Shown here: positions 57,862 through 64,000 of the stretch, piece after piece
Layout of the letters: every line of letters begins with the position of its first letter
Position numbering within the stretch: position 1 is the stretch's first letter
NCBI RefSeq assembly: GCF_003473485.1
Contig: NC_053048.1
Coordinates: 40,172,755-40,236,754, forward strand
Direction: 5' to 3'
DNA: 64,000 nucleotides
Source of the DNA: Medicago truncatula
Taxonomy: Eukaryota; Streptophyta; Magnoliopsida; Fabales; Fabaceae
Notes under the pieces: model-generated
Told to the model about the DNA's origin: nothing
The model's database searches: none
The model's input: only the letters and a program-made list of their open reading frames with translations
Translations under genes and position numbers: made by a program

Positions 57862-60800
57862 TCACTTGGCAAGCTCATTGCGGATTTGTTTGGCTGCAGC
57901 AACCATGTTGAGGAGGGCAGGCTTAACCTCTGTGTACTTACGGGTTTTTAGCCCACAGTCAGGGTTGACCCACAAAACGTTCTTCTCAAGGACAGCAAGC
58001 ATCTTGTTGATCCTGTCGGCGATCTCGTCGGTTGGTGGGATTCTTGGGGAGTGGATGTCATACACACCAGGGCCAATTCCAGCACCATAAACAACTCCTT
58101 CACGGAAGACTGATAGAAGCTTTTCGTCGGAACGGGAGTTCTCAATTGTGATAACATCAGCATCCATATTAATGATGGAATGAATGATGTCGTTGAAGTT
58201 GGAGTAGCACATGTGAGTGTGGATCTGTCAATTTGAAATTTTATTATAACATGTAGGCAAATAGAGAAGGTGAAAAATTGTAACACAGTCACTTGTGAGC
58301 CAAACATACCTGAGTGGAGTCCTGAACACCGACATTGGTGATTCTGAAGGAGTGGACAGCCCAGTCCAAGTAGTGAGCGTGCTCAGACTTCCTCAGTGGT
58401 AGTCCCTCTCTCAAAGCAGCCTCATCAATTTGGATGACACCAATACCACCTTTCTCAAGGTCTTCAACTTCATCCTTAATAGCCAAAGCAATCTGGTAGC
58501 AGGTCTCAGATCTGCAAATAGATTCACATACACAGTTAGAAATGCCAAATATATGATATGAATGCTGATCATCTCTTTATTTAGCTCTGTATGTTGAACT
58601 TTTCCTGTGATGTTATAAGGGGGGTCGAGTTTATACCTAGGCTGGTCAACTCTAACGAAGGACCAGTTGAGAATGGTGACAGGGCCAGTAAGCATTCCCT
58701 TCATTGGGCGCTTGGTAAAGCTCTGAGCAAGAGCTGACCAGAAGACAGTCATTGCCTTTGGGCGGCTCACATCACCATAGATGATTGGTGGCTTGACACA
58801 ACGAGATCCATAGGATTGCACCCATCCATTAGCAGTAAAGGCGAAGCCTGACAACTGCTCGCCGAAGTACTCAACCATATCATTTCTCTGCAGAAAGAAA
58901 AAAAAAAAAAAAAAAAAAAAGAGGATCCACAATTAGTTGGAAGTACAATTGGGAATCGGCAATCTAACACCAAGGGCATAAAATATGGGAAGAGCAGTTT
59001 CTCTTCAAAACAGAAGAGGCGGAGAAAATATTAATAAAATTAAATAAATCCGGGTGTAATAAAGCTATCTTTGCTCAAATTGACTAAAAGAAGGTCATAA
59101 GAGATGATTAAAGCTGACCTCGGGCTCTCCGTGTACTAGGACATCAATATCAAGCTCTTCTTGAAGCTCAACAACTGAGCGGATTTCCTCCTTAATTGCC
59201 TTAATGTACTCTTCCTCGGAGATCCTGAATAAAACAAGAGTCAATAAAGGAAGACACAATGTCAAATAAACAAGGCAGAGATCAACAATCGTAGCATTAT
59301 CTTACTTCTTAGCCTTGAATTCACGGCGAACCCTCCTTAGTTCCACGGTCTGGGGGAATGATCCAATGGTGGTGGTTGGGAGGATTGGAAGATTAAGCTT
59401 CTTTTGTTGAGCATCCAACCTGGCACTGACGTTGGTAGCACGGCGATGGTCTGAACCCTTCAATGCAGCAGCCTGAAAGATGAATAGAAAGGGTATAATT
59501 AATATCTCCGCAGATCCAAATAAACAAAACGAGTGTTAGAACAGAGGGAATAAAAAATAAGCACTCACAGCCTTCTGAACAGCCTCATTAGTCACTCTTG
59601 GAGAGGACTTCCTTGAAGCCTGAGCTGCAGAACTTGCAGAGAAGATGGCCTGAAAATGAAACCATAAAAACATTAACTGAGTGATTATGTGGTGAAATAA
59701 ACAGAAATTTGCATTTCTTTAGAACCTTTAATCATAAAGGTTAAAAAGTCACAAAAAATAAAATATATATATTGACACTTCCATATACTGTTTACCACTG
59801 CTAACAATTGTCTGATGTTTCTATTGAAACTTGTTAATACTATTATAGGCAACCAATACTTGAATTTACTTAATTCTGATTCTAGCAATTATAGTGCAAT
59901 TATATTTTTTTTATTAAATAGAATACCACAATGTCTGCAGATTCTAGCAATTATAGTGCAATTATATTTTTTTTATTAAATAGAATACCACAATGTCTGC
60001 AGGTAAGAAACACAATCAAATTATGTTGACTAAATACGTTGTCAGATGTGAGATGAAATAAAAGAAATGGGCATTACCTCATCCTTGTTGCCTGCAAGTG
60101 CATTGGCCAATGCATTTACTTCAACAACTTTTTGGGCAGCAAAAGCTAACCATGACTTAATTTCATCATCCAACTTGGTCTCGTTAACGAGATCCACAGC
60201 AGTGTGAAGAAGTGAGCAAGAAGTGGACACAACAATTCTCTCTGCATATAGTTTGAAAATCAGATGCATCAAGTGACAACGATTACTTCAAAGACTCTTA
60301 GATATTCCTATGTAATGAATGTTTAATAAATACCTTTGCCCACAATGCCGGCAAGAGCCTCTAATGTACTGAGAGAAGCCTCAAGATCATTTGCCCAGAT
60401 GTTCCTTCCATCAACGACTCCAGCAAAGATCCATTTTCCACTGGGAAAACCAGCCTTGATCAGATCAAGAGTCTTGGTTCCACGGACTAAATCAAATCCA
60501 TAAGCGGCGACACCACTCAAAGATGTGAGGGTCTTGTATGCCTCAGCGGGAATATCAGCAAAGTAGGTCTCAACAAGAACATGGAGACCTTCAAAAGAAG
60601 GTGTAAGTGCTGCATATGCATCAGTAAATGCTTGTAACTTGTGAGCTTCAAGATCCAGGACAAGTGTGGGTTCATCAAATTGAATAAACTGAGCACCAGC
60701 TGCCTTGAGATCAGCAATAACCTCCCTGCATTAGTAGTTAAAAGCAAGTTAGAAAAATAAAATGACATTAATACATGCTGAGAAAACAATAATCCCCCAA

Positions 60801-61948
60801 AACAATTTAAACTTCTTACTTGTAGACGGCAAGGACCTTGGGAAGCAAAGATAGGAGATCAAAGGATTTGTCAACTCCCTTGGCGGCTTTGGAGAGCAAC
60901 AAGTATGAAACAGGGCCAACAAGAACGGGAACAGTGTCTACTCCAAGCTGTAAGACAAATCAAAATATTCAACAACAATATCTACAACACATAAAAATGC
61001 TAAAAAAAATTACTTCTGCTATAATAGACCACACAGGTGAACATAACAAGAACCATACAAAAAAGGACAAACTAACAATCATTTCTTATTTAGCAACCCA
61101 TCACCCAAAGATCTTTCAACTCACCCAAAAACAACAACAAAAACCAAGCCTTATTCCACTAAGTGAAGCTAGCTACATGGATCAAATTACATCATAATGT
61201 TCAAACTCGATCCCAGATCTAATTAAAAATGTCACACCCTCCTAATTAAAAACTCGAACCTAGATCTAGTTAAAAATATCACACACTTCTAATTAAAAAC
61301 TCGAACCCAACAATACTTCCCAATGACATTAAACATTAAGCCAGGCTAACAAAGCTAACATTTTTTCCTGCATAAGCAAAAACAAAAAGGAAAAAAACAC
61401 ATACAGCCTTGGCTTCCTTGTATTCTTCAACAGCCTTGTGAGAAGAGTACACAAAGTTCACCTCAGGACCCAATTCTGGGACAATAAAGTGGCTGCATCA
61501 ACACAAACAAAACAAACAGTTCAGTTACCAGATCAATACAACCCAGAGTCACAAACTCATCAAACAATACAAGAGACCATTGCATCGCAGTCACTTACTA
61601 GTTGGTGTCGAACCACTTGGTCATCTCCATAGCAGGGACGGTGGCATTACCTCTAGCCATTGAAAAGTAAGTATCGAATCCAATCTCACCACCAGTCCAT
61701 CCATACCTGGGTGGAACGGCCCCGAGAGTGGCGGTAGTATCAAGTACATGATCATAGTAAGTAAAAGTGTTGCTTGGGATATACTTGATCCCAACATCAG
61801 ACATCTGTTTCCAGATGGATGCTCTTAGATCAGCAGAAACCTTCTTCAAATCCTCGGCACTGCTCTTTTTGTCCCAGAATGATTCCAAAGCAAATTTCAA
61901 CTCTCTCTTGGGTCCCATACGAGGGTATCCAACAATGTGAGAAGCCAT
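57862..61948 (-). CDS. MS: Cobalamin-independent methionine synthase (5-methyltetrahydropteroyltri-Glu homocysteine methyltransferase)
   Basis: Eleven coding exons: 61948-61599, 61492-61405, 60947-60819, 60725-60334, 60241-60078, 59649-59569, 59472-59306, 59224-59119, 58887-58637, 58511-58310, 58224-57862. The expected protein is about 763 aa, the normal plant length. It moves the methyl group from 5-methyl-THF-polyglutamate to homocysteine, making methionine and recycling SAM. The N-terminal barrel starts [20 protein letters not shown]. The catalytic barrel holds the zinc ligands in HTHMCYS (His, Cys) and NPDCGLKTR (Cys), plus [13 protein letters not shown] and [20 protein letters not shown]. 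No transit peptide, so cytosolic. As given, exon 3 has one base too many in a G run (60839-60842), which shifts the frame after LLP; every other exon is intact. An assembly error is more likely than a pseudogene. Confidence 0.93.
59879..60002. repeat. Exact 62-bp tandem duplication in a methionine synthase intron
   Basis: The segment starting ATTCTAGCAATTATAGTG and ending AATGTCTGCAG is present twice in a row, 59879-59940 and 59941-60002, without a visible difference. It lies in the intron between coding exons 5 and 6. Confidence 0.88.
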
Positions 61949-61953
61949 TTTTT

Positions 61954-62695
61954 CTGTATAAATCAAATCAAATCAAATCAAAATTCCAACAACAATAACA
62001 ACAAAATCATAATACTGATATCATTTTTATTTTTTTGTTGAAAACTCGGTATCAGACCTAAGGACCGACTAATCTAGTGGATCGCAAACAAATCCCACTG
62101 ATAAAACTGATAATATTCTTATGTTAAAATTATTACAAGATGCACATTTCAAGCTAGTTAACTCTTAAAATACTAATTGTAGTGAAATAGAGGATTACGG
62201 ATAAGCAACTAGGTTCGTTAAAATGTACTCGATCTTGAAAATAGAGTGTGAATTTAACGAAAATGAAGGTTTTAGAACAGTGATTTGATGATTAAACAAG
62301 ATTTACTAGTAAAACTAATTGAATTGGAGTCGATTGGAGTATGGATTAGTGATTAAACTAAGTGAGTTCTGATTAGCATGATTATGTTCAAAATTGTTGG
62401 ATCTAAGTGTAAATTATCGAAAATTATGAATTTGGAATAACGATTTGATGAACTACCATGTTTTCAGATTCAGATCTAATGGATCTACACGTTATGAAAC
62501 AGATCTAGAACTAAGAGTGTTCTTGTTAGGTTTAGCGGTGGATCTAGAGTAGAAAATTAAGTTGAATTGAAGTAATTAAGTGTCAATTATTTATTATGAT
62601 TATGATTATTATGGTGATTACGGGGGGAAGGAAAATGGGGACACGGAAAAGGGAAGGAAGTAAAAGAGGGAGAAAGAAGAGAGTCTCATACGAAC
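61954..62695 (-). other. 5' UTR intron of methionine synthase
   Basis: A donor CGCAAG/GTTCGTATG (62696/62695) and an acceptor TATACAG/AAAAA (61954/61953) bracket 742 bp, ending five bases before the ATG. Introns in the 5' leader that raise expression are common in highly expressed plant genes. A repeat fragment with CTCGGTATCAGACCTAAGG near 62045 lies inside and partly recurs at the window end (63967 onward). Confidence 0.65.
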
Positions 62696-62810
62696 CTTGC
62701 GGTGTTAGTGTAGAGGAGACTAGTGTTCTCTGTGAATCTTCTTCGCTTCTTGTTAAGGAGTAGCTTGAAGCAGAGAACAGAGTGCGAGGTGTTAAGTGTG
62801 TCTTTCCTGT

Positions 62811-62818
62811 TATTTATA
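62811..62818 (-). promoter_or_regulatory. TATA box of methionine synthase
   Basis: TATAAATA on the minus strand, about 115 bp before the leader-intron donor, in the expected context for a strong plant promoter. The start of transcription is inferred near 62780-62790. Confidence 0.65.
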
Positions 62819-62947
62819 GCCGTTTTCAGACTCAGATCTGAGCTGACTCTCACACAATCACAAATCCCACCTTCTCCTCATTTTCTAGTCACGTTATTAT
62901 TTTCTTTTAATTAAATTAATTATTAATGTGGAAAAATAATACAAATA

Positions 62948-63092
62948 CTCCCTCCGTCTCAAAATATAAGCAAATTTTATTTTTTAGATTCATTCAATTA
63001 ATGATGTATGTGGTTCATATTATAGACCACATACATCATTAATTGAATGAACCTAAAAAATAAAATTTACTTATATTTTGAAACGGAGAGAG
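62948..63092. mobile_element. Stowaway MITE (Tc1/mariner type), 145 bp
   Basis: Ends CTCCCTCCGTCTCAAAATAT and the complement of CTCTCTCCGTTTCAAAATAT, flanked by TA on both sides (62946-62947, 63093-63094). Almost the whole element is one inverted repeat around TGGTTCATATTATAGACCA, so it can fold into a long hairpin. Confidence 0.9.
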
Positions 63093-63099
63093 TAGAATA

Positions 63100-64000
63100 G
63101 TATTGGAATTAATTAGCTCATTCAAAAATAATGTTGGAATTAGTTAGGTTTTTTTTATATATGAAACGACAGAGAAATTATAAACTCGCGCAAATTAATT
63201 AGTGTTTCCGGTGGCCTATTTCAAGCGGTCACATGTGTAGGTTGGTCTGTCATCGTAGACCCTTTGTTTTTGCTGATAACTAAATACGATATGTTGACGC
63301 GATTTTGGGTGGTTCTAGACTAGTCTAGTTACGATTTACAGTCAAAAACTTATGGCGCCACCATGGCGAACATTTGTTAAGTTTTTGTCTTTTCGTAGAT
63401 GGTTGGATTCGATATGAACTTCATGTGTTTCTATGTGGATTAGTTGTTGTTTGTCTATGTAAACTATTGGTGCGTGGATTTGTTACCGTGTTGGTAGAGA
63501 GACTCATTCGCCTATATCAATAACTTATATACATGCTTGTCAACTCACACACCTCTGTTGGTTTGCAATTTGGGTGGGTTCGCTAGATTGTGCAATTGGT
63601 GTGTGGTTGACTGTTCCGTTTGATATTAGTGGCTCATTGTTAGTTTCTGTTTGCATTGGGTCAGGTTTTATGTCGCTTTAATTTTCTATATTTTTTCTTC
63701 CTTTTTTAATCTACTTGAGGTGTGGCAGATCCATCTGCATCCTATTTGCTTAAAAAATAGATTTTTTATAATCATTATTTTAATTAGTAAAAAATTCAAG
63801 CACTCTTAACAAATGATTAGAAACTCTGATGTCATTGTATATGGATTGTTCAAGCATCTCAAATTGTGTGAAACTATCGAGATCTGTACTGCTTTAATCA
63901 GAGTTGTAGATTATAGATTTGTTGTCGAGAATAAAAAGAACAAGTAATTGCTTCTTTTTTTTTTTACAAAACTTGGTATTCAACTCAAAGACATGTTAAT
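63100..64000. other. Intergenic DNA with LINE-3'-UTR-like debris
   Basis: GT-rich plus-strand sequence at 63240-63720 resembles 31690-32090. The last 40 bases (ACTTGGTATTCAACTCAAAG) resemble the repeat inside the methionine synthase leader intron. No gene is supported. Confidence 0.35.

Overview
This is a nuclear window from a eudicot plant, most likely a legume close to Medicago truncatula. The evidence is AT-rich intergenic DNA, GT-AG introns, legume-style SINEs, MITEs and LINE tails, and plant-only gene families. The organism is an inference from gene content and repeat style, not from a database match.

Layout. (1) 1-29 kb and 33-44 kb: a dispersed tandem array of seven two-exon phytocyanin (blue copper domain) genes. 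Four lie on the minus strand with intact copper ligands (1749-2386, 7597-8232, 15650-16300, 27802-28396). One is an inverted pseudogene (19061-19865) broken by a CACTA MITE. Two are nearly identical copies that have lost the copper site (33267-33884, 43486-44133). The first two array units also carry broken fragments of an SPX-MFS vacuolar phosphate transporter gene (4174-5046, 10933-12190), so the duplicated unit was larger than the phytocyanin gene. (2) 23.7-25.4 kb: a six-exon gene of unrecognised family whose 375-aa product is two diverged copies of one module. (3) 34.7-35.4 kb: a two-exon gene for a stand-alone I29 (cathepsin propeptide inhibitor) protein with no protease domain. (4) 38.4-42.8 kb: a nested transposon block with a 3.3-kb hAT element carrying a decayed, internally deleted transposase. 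(5) 46.9-56.1 kb: a 13-exon single-copy-type housekeeping gene for a NOM1/Sgd1-like nucleolar MIF4G/MA3 protein, with a 1.36-kb Mutator-like element in an intron. (6) 57.9-62.8 kb, convergent to it: the cobalamin-independent methionine synthase gene (11 coding exons plus a 5' UTR intron), which carries a one-base expansion in a G run that breaks the reading frame as given.

The rest is repeats. Many ends can be fixed exactly by target-site duplications: hAT elements with 8 bp (10323-10855, 29962-30695, 38512-41833), Mutator-like MITEs with 9 bp (2724-2907, 32328-32699, 46556-46720, 49765-51124), a CACTA MITE with 3 bp (19133-19291), a Stowaway element (62948-63092) and a LINE with a 15-bp duplication (25933-26799). 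Old broken Ty1/copia remnants are scattered through the first 36 kb.

Functionally, the phytocyanins are predicted secreted or GPI-anchored cell-surface proteins. Four share an upstream DRE/CRT core, three of them with a G-box as well, which suggests dehydration, cold or ABA control. The two right-hand housekeeping genes are unrelated to them: one serves 40S ribosome assembly and the other methionine/SAM supply. I found no genuinely new multi-gene system. The most novel items are the two-module unknown gene, the copper-less phytocyanin pair with a gene-conversion footprint, and the stand-alone I29 gene.
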